Positions 49,132-61,110 are shown, counted from the first letter of the stretch. The stretch: 64,000 bases of DNA from [Pantoea] beijingensis (GCF_022647505.1 NZ_CP071409.1:558001-622000), one strand, 5' to 3'. A program made the numbers and translations. The notes: generated from the sequence alone by a model not told the origin.

Positions 49132-51494
49132 ATGTCTGACAACACTTTCTCACAAACCGCTGCCTTTATCTGGTCGGTGGCTGACCTGCTTCGCGGTGAT
49201 TTCAAGCAATCTCAGTACGGGCGTGTGATCCTGCCATTTACCCTGTTACGTCGCCTGGAGTGCGTGTTAGCGCCGAGCAAAGACGCGGTGGTTGGGGAAG
49301 CAGAGAAACTGAAGGCCAGCCCGTTGCCGGAAGAGGGACGAGAGAAGTTTTTGTTGCGTGCCACCAACGGCCTGTCGTTCTTCAATACTTCGCCGATGGA
49401 CCTCGGCAAGATGGGGCAGAACGACATTAAAGACAACCTGGAGAACTATATTCAGTCGTTCTCAAAGGATGCGCGCGAAATATTCGAGCACTTCAAATTC
49501 AGCGAATTTGCTGGCCTGCTGGAAGATGCTAACCTGCTCTACAAAGTGGTGAAGAAATTCGCCACCACCGATCTCAGCCCAAAAGCAATTTCTAATCATG
49601 ATATGGGTCTGGTGTTTGAAGAGTTAATCCGTCGTTTTGCGGAAAGCTCCAACGAGACGGCCGGGGAGCACTTTACTCCGCGTGATATCGTGCGTTTAAC
49701 CACCTCGCTGGTGTTTATGGAGGATGATGAGGCCTTGTCGAAAGATGGCATCATCCGCACCATTTACGACCCGACGGCAGGCACCGGCGGCTTCCTCTCC
49801 TCCGGCATGGAATATGTGCACGAACTGAACCTCAATGCGGTAATGCGCGCCTTTGGTCAGGAGCTGAACCCGGAATCCTACGCCATCTGTAAAGCCGACA
49901 TGCTGATCAAAGGCCAGGACGTCAGCCGCATTAAACTGGGTAACACCCTCTCTAACGACCAGCTCCCGCAGGATCAGTTCGACTACATGCTGTCGAACCC
50001 GCCGTTTGGCGTGGACTGGAAGAAAATTGAAGGCGAGATTAACGACGAGCATTCGCAGAAAGGTTTCAACGGCCGTTTCGGGCCGGGCCTGCCGCGTGTT
50101 TCCGACGGCTCCCTGCTGTTCCTCCTGCACCTGATCAGCAAAATGCGCGACAGCCACAACATCGACGGCAGCGTAAGTAACGGCGGGCGTATCGGAATCA
50201 TCCTTAACGGCTCCCCACTGTTTACCGGCGGCGCAGGCAGCGGTGAAAGTGAAATCCGCCGCTACATTCTGGAAGCAGACCTGCTGGAAGGCATCGTCGC
50301 GCTGCCAACGGATATGTTCTACAACACCGGCATCGCGACCTACGTCTGGATCCTGTCGAACAAAAAAACCGCCGAGCGCAAGGGCAAAGTGCAGCTGATT
50401 GATGGCACCAACCTGTGTGGAAAAATGCGTAAGTCTTTAGGCTCCAAGCGCAACCTGATGGGCGAGGACGATATCCGGCTTATTACCGAAACCTTCGGTG
50501 CATTTGAGATCGTGGATGCGACACCTCTGGAAGAACTGGGTCTGGAAAAAGCCGCCGAGCAAAAATCTAACCGGGGCCGCCAGCCCGCCACCGCCAAAAC
50601 CGACGCGCCGAAAACCTTCGCCAGCAAAATCTTTACCAGCACCGACTTTGGCTACCGCCGCCTGACCATTGAACGCCCGCTGCGTTTGTCTGCTCAGGTG
50701 GCCGATGAAGCGATTGCCAGCCTGCGCTTTGCGCCGAAGCCGTTTAACGCCCCGATGGAACGCCTGTATGAAGAGTTCTCCGCCCAATGGCAAGCAGAAA
50801 GCTACGGTGATTTCTCCGGGATTGAAGCGGAAGCGCGCGCCATCATCAAAGCTGAATTTGCCGAACTGAAAGAGAAGCAGATTAAAGACCTGCTCGACGG
50901 TAAACTGTGGCTGGCGCAGCACGCGCTGATGGAGAAAGCGCAGCAGATTCAGGCGGCACTAGGTGCGCAGCCGGGTGGTAAAGACGTAGTCAGCAACGAC
51001 TTCAACCAGTTCCAGTTAACCCTGAAAGGGGCCATCAAAACGGCTGGCGTGAAACTGGATGCGAAAGAGAACAAGCAGTTTATCGACGCCATCACCACCA
51101 AAAATCCGGATGCCGAGCCGGTGGTGAAAAAAGTGCTGAAAGAAGACGCCCAGCCGCTGTACGGTGCATTTGAATACAAAGACAAAGTGGTCGAGTTTGA
51201 GCAGGACGGCGATCTGCGCGATAACGAGAACGTACCGCTAAACCCGGCAGTGTCCACCAGCGACCTGATTGAGAACTACTTCAAAGTGGACGTGCTGCCG
51301 CACGTAGCAGATGCGTGGATCAACGCCGACAAGCGTGATGCGAAAGATAACGAGGTCGGGATTGTCGGTTACGAGATCCCGTTTAACCGCCATTTCTACG
51401 TTTATCAGCCGCCGCGCCCGCTAGAAGAGATTGATGCCGATCTGGATGCGGTCAGCGCCGAGATTATGAAGCTGCTGAAGGAGGTCCATTCCTG

Positions 51495-51495
<1 letters not shown>
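49132..51495 (+). CDS. hsdM: Type I restriction-modification methyltransferase subunit
   Basis: A 787-residue adenine N6-methyltransferase. An N-terminal HsdM helical domain (about 1-150) is followed by the catalytic domain with SAM motif [13 protein letters not shown] (from residue 214) and catalytic NPPF (residues 289-292). The long C-terminal part (about 470-787) is an extension beyond the classic 500-residue HsdM, seen in some type I families. CGGAA precedes the ATG at 49132. It overlaps hsdS by one base. GC content is higher than in the zor genes on the other side of the gap. Confidence 0.93.
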
Positions 51496-52861
<1,366 letters not shown>

Positions 52862-52865
<4 letters not shown>

Positions 52866-55800
52866 GCATGGACAGCACCAAAGAACTGATTTTCCAGAAT
52901 GACATTATCCAGCAGATGGAAGCCAAAGGCTGGATTCTCGGAAAAACCGACGGCTACGATCGCGAACGCGCGCTGTACTCGCAGGATGCGCTGACCTTTG
53001 TACAGACCACACAGCCGCAGGAGTGGGAGAAGTTTGCCAAGATTTACCCGACTGATACCGAACGCCATTTCCTTGATGCGCTGGTGGCGCAACTGAAAAA
53101 AGCGGATATCAACGCCACCGATATGCTGTCGCGCACCTACGGTACGCTTGGCGTGCTGCGTCACGGGATTAAAAGCCATAACGCCCGTTTTTCCCTGTGC
53201 CAGTTTAAGCCGGAGCATAACCTCAACCCGGAGACCTTGGCTCGCTATCAGCGGAACATCTGCCGCATCGTGCCGGAGCTGGTTTACAGTCCGCATGCGT
53301 CTAAAAGTGCGTTTGAAGAAACGGGCGTCAAGGCGAAGAAATGGCGTATCGACCTGGTGCTGTTTGTGAACGGCCTGCCGATAGCGACGCTGGAGCTAAA
53401 GTCTGAGTTTAAGCAGATGGTGCAAAACGCCATCATGCAATATAAGAAAACGCGTTTGCCGAAAGACCCCGGCACCAATAAACCCGAACCGCTGCTGACT
53501 TTCAAACGCGGGGCGCTGGTGCATTTTGCCGTCAGCCAGTACGAAGTGTTTATGGCGACCAAACTCGACGGTGATAAAACCTTCTTCCTGCCGTTTAACA
53601 AAGGCACGCATGACGGCGGGGCGGGCAACGACATCCCGGAAAATGAAGACGACTACGCTACCCGCTACCTGTGGAATGAAGTGCTGCTGCCTGACAATCT
53701 GTTGAAAATTATTGCCAGCTTTGTGCACCTGCAAATCGAAGAAAAAGAAGAGTGGAACGGCCTGAAGGGCAAAAAAGAGAGCCTGATTTTTCCGCGCTAT
53801 CACCAGTGGGACGTGGTGAATAAACTGCTCACCGCCGCGACTGTAGAAGGCACGGGTAATAAATACCTGATTCAGCACAGCGCGGGTTCAGGTAAATCCA
53901 ATTCGATTGCCTGGACCGCGCATCAGCTTTCCCGTTTGCACGATGAGAAAGGCGAAAAACAGTTCCACTCGGTGATTGTGGTGACGGATCGAACCGTGCT
54001 GGACGATCAGCTCCAGGACACCATTTATCAGTTTGAGCATCAGGACGGCGTAGTCGGGCGCATCAACAATAAAGAAGGCGACGGCTCGAAGTCAGACAAG
54101 CTCGCGTTCGCGCTGGAAAACTCACAGCCGATCATTATCGTCACTATTCAGACCTTCCCATTTGTATTAAAGGCGATTGAAAACAGCGTCAGCCTCAAGC
54201 AGCGTAAATATGCGGTGATTGCCGACGAAGCGCATTCTTCACAAAGTGGCTCCACGGCGCGTCAGCTGAAAGAAGTGCTGATGAAAGAAGAGGCTGATGA
54301 CGATGTGGAGCTATCTTCCGAAGATATCCTGGACGCCACCGTCGCCGCGCGTAAAGGCAGCAGCAACCTGAATTACTATGCTTTTACCGCCACGCCAAAG
54401 GCCAAAACGCTGGAGCTGTTTGGCCGCCGCCCTAACCCGCTTGAACCCGCCTCAAAAAGCAACAAACCCGAAGCGTTCCACGTTTATTCCATGCGCCAGG
54501 CCATCGAAGAAGGCTTTATTCTCGATGTGCTGAAAAACTACACCAACTACAAAGTGGCCTATAAGCTCCTGCAAAAACTGAACGATCCGGATCGAGAAGT
54601 GGACAGCAAAAAAGCGAAGGTCAGACTGAACCAGTGGGTCACCCTGCACGACCATAATGTTTCGCAAAAAGTGAAAGTCATCGTCGAGCACTTCCGTAAG
54701 CATATCGCACATCTGCTTGGCGGGCAGGCCAAGGCCATGGTGGTCACCAGCTCACGTAAAGCTGCGGTCCGCTATAAGCTGGCGTTTGATAAATACATCG
54801 CCGAGAACAAGTACCAGAAGATTAGCGCCATGGTCGCTTTCTCTGGAGAAGTTGAGTTCTTTGAAAGCGACCATAACAGCCTCGCGCTACTGAACCAGAA
54901 ATTTACCGAAACGAACATGAATCCCGGACTGAAAGGCCGGGATATGCGTAAAGCGTTCGATAGCGATGATTACCAGGTGATGCTGGTCGCCAATAAATTC
55001 CAGACCGGTTTTGATCAGCCTAAATTGTGTGCCATGTATGTGGATAAAGCGCTGGGTGGTGTGGAATGTGTCCAGACGCTCTCACGTCTTAATCGCACTT
55101 ATCCCGGTAAAAAAGAATCCGGGACCTTTGTGCTCGATTTCTATAATGACCCGGACGATATTCTGGGCTCGTTCCAGCCCTATTACCAAACGGCAGAACT
55201 GACCGACGTCAGCGATCCGCAGCAGGTCTTCGAGCTGTATGAGAAACTGCGCACCAGCGGTATTTTCCTGTGGAACGAAGTGGAGCAGTTCTGCGAAGCA
55301 TTCTTCACTAAAAATAAATCCAATGCGGCAATCAGCAATATCTGCAAGCCCGCCGTTGAACGCTGGAAACAGCGTTACAGCTCGGCTATTGATGCTTATG
55401 TTCTGGCAAAGGAATTATTCGAACGCACCAAAAAAACCGGCGATGTGGTGCTGATCACTAACGCAGAAAACAGCTTTAAGGCCTGTAAGCAGGAAAAAGA
55501 CAAACTGGATATCTTTAAAAAGGATCTCGGCAGCTTTGTCCGTTTCTACGAGTTTATGTCGCAAATTGTCGATTATGATGACAAGGATCTGGAAAAGCTG
55601 AGCCTGTTTGCCCGTCACCTGCGCCCGCTGCTGCATGAACAGCGCGTAGAGGAAGACGAGATTGATTTAAGTAACGTGGAGATGAGCCATTACCGTTTAT
55701 CCAGGCTGCACGAACAACATCTCAAGCTACAGGAAGATGCGGAAGAGTACAAAATCACCCCCGCCAACGATATCGGCACGGCAAAGCCGAAGGACAAGAA

Positions 55801-56110
55801 AGAAGAGTTTCTGTCGAATATTCTGGCACGCCTGAACGACCTGTTTATCACCGACAATCTCAGCGATAAAGACATGATTAACTATGCCTTTACCGTTCGG
55901 GATAAGTTATCGGAAAACAAGGCCGTGATGACTCAAATAGCCAACAACACGCGTGAACAAGCTATGCTGGGGGACTTCCCGAAAGCCATTGATGATGCCG
56001 TAATGGACAGCAATGACGCTCAGCAGGAGATGATGATGCAGTACCTCTCCAACCCGGAAATCGCCCAGGGATTTGCGCGGGTGGTGTTTGATATGTTGAA
56101 AGGTGCATAA
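52862..56110 (+). CDS. hsdR: Type I restriction endonuclease/translocase subunit
   Basis: A 1082-residue HsdR: an N-terminal nuclease domain with the PD-(D/E)XK pattern (Asp-containing WRIDLVLF at about 162-169, then ATLELKSE), a Walker A motif HSAGSGKSN near residue 340, DEAH box IADEAHSS near 453, helicase domain 2 and a helical C-terminal domain that binds HsdM. It moves along unmethylated DNA and cuts it. The ATG at 52862 overlaps the hsdS stop; a second ATG two codons later may also serve. No frame break is seen, so the system looks functional. Confidence 0.94.
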
Positions 56111-56123
56111 TTTTTAGCGAATC

Positions 56124-56147
56124 GGGAATCCGCGTTTCGCGATTCCC
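56124..56147 (+). terminator. Hairpin after hsdR
   Basis: GGGAATC (56124-56130) pairs with GATTCCC (56141-56147), and CGCG pairs with CGCG inside. It lies 14 bases after the hsdR stop. No T-run follows, so its terminator role is uncertain. Confidence 0.45.
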
Positions 56148-56487
56148 TCACGAATGCCAAACGGCCATTCCCCGGCAGTCCAGGCACACCGCCAGCAGGT
56201 GACCTTTGGCTTGATGACGACAGCATCCGTGATTCCAGGGATGGTTTTACGTGGGTGTCACGGCTAAAAAGCTATCATAAGAGGCAGCCGGAACGGAACG
56301 TAGGCCTGGAAAATCGAGAAGCTGGCAACCGGAAGGTCCGGTTACATTGAATCCGGAACGGGAAAAGCAGGCGACGTAAATTAACCCGGGGTGACAACTC
56401 TCTTAACGCTGAGGGATAGCCTCCAGAAACCCCGGTGCGATTCAAACCGTGTGGTTTCCTTTTGCGTTTTTTATCCGAAACAGATGA

Positions 56488-56687
56488 TATATACCCGTCA
56501 TACTTCACGTTGCTTGTACGTTGGCTTTCCTCGTTCACCCCGGTCACTGACTCCAGTAAGCTCCCGGGGATTCACGGCGTCGCCGCGTGATTCGGCCTTA
56601 TGGCCTCACCTCTTCGGGGCCAGCGCAAGCGCTGTTCAAAACGATCCGCCGTTTTGTCAGGCAACTCGAATTATTTAGGGTATATAT
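56488..56687. repeat. ERIC element with about 70 extra bases
   Basis: The element starts TATATACCCGTCATACTTCA and ends in TTTAGGGTATATA, so the outer arms are intact inverted repeats. Inside is the core with CGTTCACCCCGGTCACTGACTCC and GTAAGCTCCCGGGGATTCAC. After the core about 70 GC-rich bases are inserted before GGCAACTCGAATTATTTAGGG. ERIC copies are normally about 127 bases; longer copies with an internal insert are known in some genera. Confidence 0.88.
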
Positions 56688-56839
56688 CTCTTCATTCGTC
56701 CAGGAATATGCCCCTCTGGAATGTATTTATTAATTATCGCGGTTAAGTTAGCGTTATCGGGGACATTTTTACTTGACGATGACAGGAACTTTTGCCACTA
56801 ATCATCATGTCGTGTTTACTGGTCTGGTACAGGTGAATA

Positions 56840-57754
56840 ATGGAAAAAATCGAGAATTTAATTCCGATGGTGGTATTCGCGCGTGTAGTAGAAACGCTGA
56901 GTTTCACCGAGACTGCACTCTCTTTGGGAGTGTCAAAGTCATCCGTTAGCCGGGATATATCCACGCTTGAAAAACGACTAGGTGCGATGCTGCTTAAGCG
57001 TACTACCCGTAAAATAGAGATAACGGAACTGGGGTTAAGCTACTATCAGCACTGCTTTAAAATACTGAATGAGTTGCGCGCAGCGGAGCGTTTTATTCGG
57101 GATTATTATGAGGAACCCGCAGGAACGATAAAAATACTTGCCCCTGTTACGTTTGGGAAAGAGTATGTTGTGCCAGCGTTAAACAAGTACTTAGAAAGAA
57201 ATATTATGGCCAACGTAGACCTCGATTTATCAGATAAAGCGGTAGATATCAAAGAGAGCCCGTACGATCTGTCGGTCATTGTAACTCAGGATACGCCGAC
57301 CCATGAACATACTAAATTTTTGTGCTCAATCCAGTGGGGGCTCTACGCTACACCTGACTGCATCGCCAGAATGCGGCCGATCCTGACACCGAAAGATCTC
57401 CCTGCGCACAATTTTATCCTGTTTCGCGGGGTAGCGTACACGGTTTCCTTGTCGTTCAGAAAAGAGAAGCAGAAGGTCAATATTGACGTGCAAAGCCGCT
57501 TCAGAAGTAATAACAGCGTCGCGTTGGTCAATATGGCGCTCTCTGGGCTTGGTATCGCTTATCTGCCGAATTATATTGCTCGTGAGAGTATTTCAACAGG
57601 GCGACTCGTTCGGATCTTACCTGGCTGGAAAATGGATGAGTATAAAGTCTGGTTACTGTCGAAAAACAAAAATACGATGACGTCAGGTATTAAGCGATTT
57701 AGTGATGAACTCCAGCATTTGGTTTCCGCTGCGGAGATTAAAGAAAGCGGCTGA
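56840..57754 (+). CDS. LysR-family transcriptional regulator
   Basis: A 304-residue LysR-type regulator. The N-terminal winged helix (about 1-62) includes FTETALSLGVSKSSVSRDISTLEKRLG and LLKRTTRKIEITELG. The C-terminal effector domain runs from about 90 to 295. The DNA-binding helix and the TTR motif resemble the group that includes small-molecule efflux and antibiotic regulators, but the ligand is not evident. AGGTG precedes the ATG. It converges with a YrdC-fold gene with a 17-base overlap of the 3' ends. As the only regulator in sight it probably controls the divergent operons beyond. Confidence 0.9.
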   Translation: MEKIENLIPMVVFARVVETLSFTETALSLGVSKSSVSRDISTLEKRLGAMLLKRTTRKIEITELGLSYYQHCFKILNELRAAERFIRDYYEEPAGTIKILAPVTFGKEYVVPALNKYLERNIMANVDLDLSDKAVDIKESPYDLSVIVTQDTPTHEHTKFLCSIQWGLYATPDCIARMRPILTPKDLPAHNFILFRGVAYTVSLSFRKEKQKVNIDVQSRFRSNNSVALVNMALSGLGIAYLPNYIARESISTGRLVRILPGWKMDEYKVWLLSKNKNTMTSGIKRFSDELQHLVSAAEIKESG

Positions 57755-58331
57755 TATCCAACTCGCCGTGTCGGATGACCGATACTTTATCGTCCAGTAA
57801 AGAGATATGTGTGGTTGCCATCCGGCTCGGATTTTTGCAATTGGATGGTACGACCAGATCTACAATGTCACCCATATCTTCCCGGGCGAGCGTAAAGCTG
57901 ACAAGGTCGTTCTCATCCTGGGGATAACCTGCCGGAATAACCACCAACGGTCTGCCAAGCCGACTAATGATGTTTCGCATCTGACTATTTTTTACACATA
58001 CTACTGGCAGGATAGCACCTGTTCCGACGAGCGCGGTTGCCCGTGGGTTTTTCCGCAGGCTGATTTTCAGGGGACCGGGCCAACAGGCCCGGCTGAGCGT
58101 TTCAATTTTGTTTCTTTGCCACGGGCTGACATCCACCCATTCCCATATGTCGGCCACATCGCAGAAGCAAAACGTCAACTCTTTTGCACAGAGTGATGTT
58201 TTTAACAGCGTCATTTTTTCCACCGCATCCGGGCAGAATGGGTCGGCTGCAAGAGCAAAATGGGTATCAGTGGGAATAAGGATGGTTCCACTGTTACGCA
58301 AAACGGTGGTGGCTTTGTCTACAAATGACAT
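57738..58331 (-). CDS. Sua5/YciO/YrdC-fold protein A, probable pseudoenzyme
   Basis: A 197-residue YrdC-fold protein with the family start TILIPTDTHFALAADP (residues 16-31) and WPGPL (84-88). It is plainly a sibling of the protein at 61111-61713: both have PTDTxxALAADP, VDVS, GRPL and a closing GxxDI. It lacks the basic KxR motif (KTSLCAK here) and the SAN motif (IPAG at 132-135 replaces SSAN), both needed for ATP and bicarbonate chemistry in YrdC/Sua5. It is thus probably catalytically dead and may act as a partner or sensor. Not the housekeeping tsaC. It lies 40 bases downstream of the next gene and is co-transcribed with it. Confidence 0.82.
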   Translation of the reverse strand: MSFVDKATTVLRNSGTILIPTDTHFALAADPFCPDAVEKMTLLKTSLCAKELTFCFCDVADIWEWVDVSPWQRNKIETLSRACWPGPLKISLRKNPRATALVGTGAILPVVCVKNSQMRNIISRLGRPLVVIPAGYPQDENDLVSFTLAREDMGDIVDLVVPSNCKNPSRMATTHISLLDDKVSVIRHGELDISRFL

Positions 58332-58371
58332 GGCTATCCTTCTCCACTATGACGCTGAAAAAACTGGGCGC

Positions 58372-59151
58372 TTAATAATAATCGCCGTGGCGATAATCCC
58401 AGGAATTAAACTGAGCTGACATGAAATTAATTATTTTATTCACGTCCAGGCCTTTGCGAATTAATACCGGGCAAGGTGTGACTTTTCTGGTTCCGGCCTG
58501 CTCAGGGACCAGTTTTCCCTGGCTGTCCACCATCGATACCATCACGCCTTGTTCGTACCGGCTCTCCTGAGTTTCATCAGGCTGAATAGATTTAACATAA
58601 TCATTGGCGCAAATAATTAAATCCGCGTGCGTTTCAATACGATCGCCAATCAATTCCACCATGCCACGATTACCTTTTCCTGACGGATTAGCAGAGCTGG
58701 CGAATGAGAATTTGTGGTGCTTTTCCCACAGCTCTTTAGCAATCAACTCTCCAGGCTTGCCAAATTTAATCACGAAGCAGCTGGTTTTTCTGCCGTCCAT
58801 CATCAGATCTTTCAGACCATTTTCCGGTAATTGATCGATAGCTTCCTGACGCCATGGCAAAATACAGCCCAGTAAGATGTCTGCATCCCAGTGAGTCTGA
58901 TAAAATGCCTCAATCTCAGGATTCAGAACCGCCAGCGATTTCAGCTGCTCCATGCTTCCGCACAGAACCACGCCTGGCTTATTACGGTTTCGCTGTTTGG
59001 CTTCGAATTTTCTTTCCAGCCCCTCTTTATCTGAAGTCATAATGATATAGCCCACCTTAGTTGGGCAAACAATCATACCACCGTCAGCAGATAATACCGT
59101 AATGGCTTCTTGCTGAACCTGACCATTCCACTCGATTTTCTTATTCATCAT
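58372..59151 (-). CDS. Sua5/YciO/YrdC-fold protein B with C-terminal extension
   Basis: A 259-residue YrdC-fold protein. The active-site features are kept: CPTKVGYIIM (29-38), the basic KQRNRNKP (52-59) and SSANPSG (152-158). Housekeeping YrdC is about 190 residues; this one has an insert around 80-130 and a C-terminal extension of about 60 residues. It probably forms an adenylate of a carbamoylated amino acid, but PTKVGY in place of PTDT/PTEA suggests another substrate. The ATG at 59151 has GGGGAG six bases upstream; a second ATG follows directly. It is divergent from the PEBP gene. Confidence 0.82.
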   Translation of the reverse strand: MMNKKIEWNGQVQQEAITVLSADGGMIVCPTKVGYIIMTSDKEGLERKFEAKQRNRNKPGVVLCGSMEQLKSLAVLNPEIEAFYQTHWDADILLGCILPWRQEAIDQLPENGLKDLMMDGRKTSCFVIKFGKPGELIAKELWEKHHKFSFASSANPSGKGNRGMVELIGDRIETHADLIICANDYVKSIQPDETQESRYEQGVMVSMVDSQGKLVPEQAGTRKVTPCPVLIRKGLDVNKIINFMSAQFNSWDYRHGDYY

Positions 59152-59243
59152 TGATTCTCCCCGCACTGCACTGGTGTCATAAATTAAGAGCAAGGATGTC
59201 GATTAAAAACAGTCTGTGCAATTTGCAGAGAAATTTTCACAGC

Positions 59244-59265
59244 ATTGTTTCAATGTGGGAACAAT
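59244..59265. promoter_or_regulatory. Dyad in the divergent YrdC-B / PEBP promoter region
   Basis: ATTGTTTC and GGAACAAT form an imperfect inverted repeat (7 of 8 pairs) around a six-base centre, in the 234-base gap between the two divergent genes. AT-rich dyads of this form are common operators; LysR proteins use interrupted dyads, so the nearby regulator is a candidate. Inference only. Confidence 0.35.
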
Positions 59266-59385
59266 ATAGCCTTATTCCTGGGCAATTCGCCAAGTTGGTT
59301 AATTCCATTACCAGTTTCGCTTTTCATCGGTTACCAATATGACCACCCACTGGCACATGCCGATTCCTTAAAAGAGTTCTACGCT

Positions 59386-59862
59386 ATGAAACTATTAATT
59401 GAAGGTCTGAATGACTACAGTTATCTCTCAAAAGAAAACGAATATAATGATTTTGGTGGAAAAGGCGATAATGTCTCTCCAGCGCTATGCTGGCAGAACT
59501 CGCCGCAACAAACCAAAAGTTTTGCTGTTACCGTATATGATCCTGATGCCCCTACGGGTAGCGGTTTCTGGCACTGGGTCGCCTGGAATATTCCCGCCAG
59601 TGCCATCACTCTTGCGGCGGGGGCCGGAAACCCTGAGGTCGCATCTGGCATTGCACAGGCCCGTTCTGATTTTGGCGCCTTTGGTTATGGGGGCTGCTGT
59701 CCACCAGAAGGCGATATTCCTCACCGCTATATTTTTACCCTGCATGCATTAAGTTGCGATGACTTGGGCGTTACACCGGACCTGCCGAATGCCGTTATCC
59801 GCTTCCTGATTAATATGCATACCCTTGAGAAAACCAGCGTCATCACGCTTTACAAGCGTTAA
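59386..59862 (+). CDS. YbhB/YbcL-family PEBP-like protein
   Basis: A 158-residue phosphatidylethanolamine-binding-protein-fold protein, the same length as E. coli YbhB. Family motifs are YDPDAPTGSGFWHW (residues 51-64) and GCCPPEGDIPHRYIF. There is no signal peptide, so it is cytoplasmic. The biochemical role of bacterial PEBP proteins is poorly known; they bind anionic ligands, possibly phospho- or carboxy-compounds. The start at 59386 aligns with relatives and has AAGAG upstream; a longer frame exists but is not supported. First gene of the rightward operon. Confidence 0.87.
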   Translation: MKLLIEGLNDYSYLSKENEYNDFGGKGDNVSPALCWQNSPQQTKSFAVTVYDPDAPTGSGFWHWVAWNIPASAITLAAGAGNPEVASGIAQARSDFGAFGYGGCCPPEGDIPHRYIFTLHALSCDDLGVTPDLPNAVIRFLINMHTLEKTSVITLYKR

Positions 59863-59872
59863 TGAGGCGGGC

Positions 59873-61099
59873 GTGATTAACCCTATTAGACGTGTTTTTA
59901 CCCGGCGTACCGTTTTCAGAACCTGCGTGGTGGGCGTCGTGTTATTGATCCTTATTGTGCTTTTTTATGTCGGTATCGGGGTCTCAAGTAAGGAAGCCTT
60001 TATCAATGGCCGAATATCCACGGTGCTTTCTCCGCTGCCCGGACAACTTATTTTGAGGGAGGAAATAACGCCCGGTCAGGTGGTTCGTATGCAACAGCCT
60101 CTGGGAAACGTACTAACGACGCAGGCTAACGATCAGATCCCGGGATTAGTGGCCCAGAAAAGTTTGCTGGAGATTCAGCGTGCCGATCTGGATAAACAAA
60201 TTACGGGGATCGATCGGCGCCTGCAGGCGTATCAGAAGCAGCAGCAGCAGTATCTTGCGGAAAGCCGGGTGCAGCATCAGCTCGGTGAGAAGCAGTCGGA
60301 TGCGGCTTTCGTGCAGCTGAAAGAGGAACTTAGTGCGATTTCAGCCCAGGCTACATTCTCCAGGCAGCAGCTCCAGCGGTATGAAAATCTTTTCAGGCAG
60401 CACTTCATCAGTCGCATGGAGTATGAAGAGCGCAAGAGCAATACGCGAGTCTTGCAGGCGAGCCAGGAGGCGAAAGCGGCTGAACTACGTCAGCGGCTGC
60501 TGGAGGTGAATGCCGCGAAATCAGGGCTTCAACTGACGGGGCCCAGAACGCTTGATGCACCACAGCAAAACCAGCGTGATATCTCCCTTACTATAGAGAA
60601 CATGCAGCAAGAAAAACTACAGCTGATTGCCCGCCTGCAGGCGACAACGCAAAGCATTCAGGAAGTGGCTGCGCTGCTTCACTCACGGCAACAGGCAACG
60701 TTACTCAGCAGCGTTGACGGCGTCATCTGGGATATTAGCGAGGAAAGTGGCGCAAGTGTGGAAAACGGCACGCGGATCATGCGAGTTCTGGATTGCCATA
60801 CCCGATGGGTAGACGCATTTTTTGATGAGGCAGATGCCGACAAGCTTCTGCCGGGTATGGCCGTAACGGTTCGTCTGACGACATCACCGTCGGCGACATG
60901 GAAAGGCACGATCAAAACTCTCCGTGCGGGTAGTGGGCGGGTAGCCGTGGGTGAAAGAGATGTTCAACCACCGCCAGAAATTGCACGGCGGCAGCTGCCG
61001 GTGAAAGTCCTGACCGCTCATATCGATATCGACTGGAAAGACGTGCCGGATCCTGCGAGCTTTTGTCTTGCGGGACGTAGCGTTACGGTCAACATTTAA
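59873..61099 (+). CDS. HlyD/EmrA-type membrane fusion protein
   Basis: A 408-residue periplasmic adaptor. One membrane helix near the N-terminus (about 17-36) is followed by a barrel-sandwich half (INGRISTVLSPLPGQL), a long coiled coil (about 85-250, rich in Gln, Leu and Glu), the second half (VDGVIWDISEESGASVENG) and a beta-barrel. Such proteins link an inner-membrane pump to an outer-membrane channel. The GTG at 59873 has GAGG five bases before it and lies 10 bases after the PEBP stop; a TTG further upstream lies inside that gene. Its partner may be the MFS protein two genes on. No outer-membrane channel gene is visible. Confidence 0.87.
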   Translation: MINPIRRVFTRRTVFRTCVVGVVLLILIVLFYVGIGVSSKEAFINGRISTVLSPLPGQLILREEITPGQVVRMQQPLGNVLTTQANDQIPGLVAQKSLLEIQRADLDKQITGIDRRLQAYQKQQQQYLAESRVQHQLGEKQSDAAFVQLKEELSAISAQATFSRQQLQRYENLFRQHFISRMEYEERKSNTRVLQASQEAKAAELRQRLLEVNAAKSGLQLTGPRTLDAPQQNQRDISLTIENMQQEKLQLIARLQATTQSIQEVAALLHSRQQATLLSSVDGVIWDISEESGASVENGTRIMRVLDCHTRWVDAFFDEADADKLLPGMAVTVRLTTSPSATWKGTIKTLRAGSGRVAVGERDVQPPPEIARRQLPVKVLTAHIDIDWKDVPDPASFCLAGRSVTVNI

Positions 61100-61110
61100 C
61101 AGGAAAAAAG

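Larger units (their letters stand above)
56111..56839. other. Gap between hsdR and the LysR gene
   Basis: Some 730 bases with no supportable gene. It holds the hsdR hairpin, about 340 bases of GC-rich sequence without clear features, one ERIC element (separate entry) and an AT-rich leader before the LysR gene. It marks the boundary between the defence island and the next accessory locus. I looked for a second copy of the leuX 3' end here and did not find one. Confidence 0.5.

Noticed and set aside
56391..56678. A 95-codon frame between hsdR and the LysR gene
   Set aside because: Most of it is translated ERIC repeat.
57738..58331. Reading the YrdC-fold genes as the housekeeping tsaC
   Set aside because: The locus is accessory, one copy lacks the catalytic motifs and the others have PTDT or PTKV instead of the PTEA of enteric TsaC; the essential gene normally lies near aroE.
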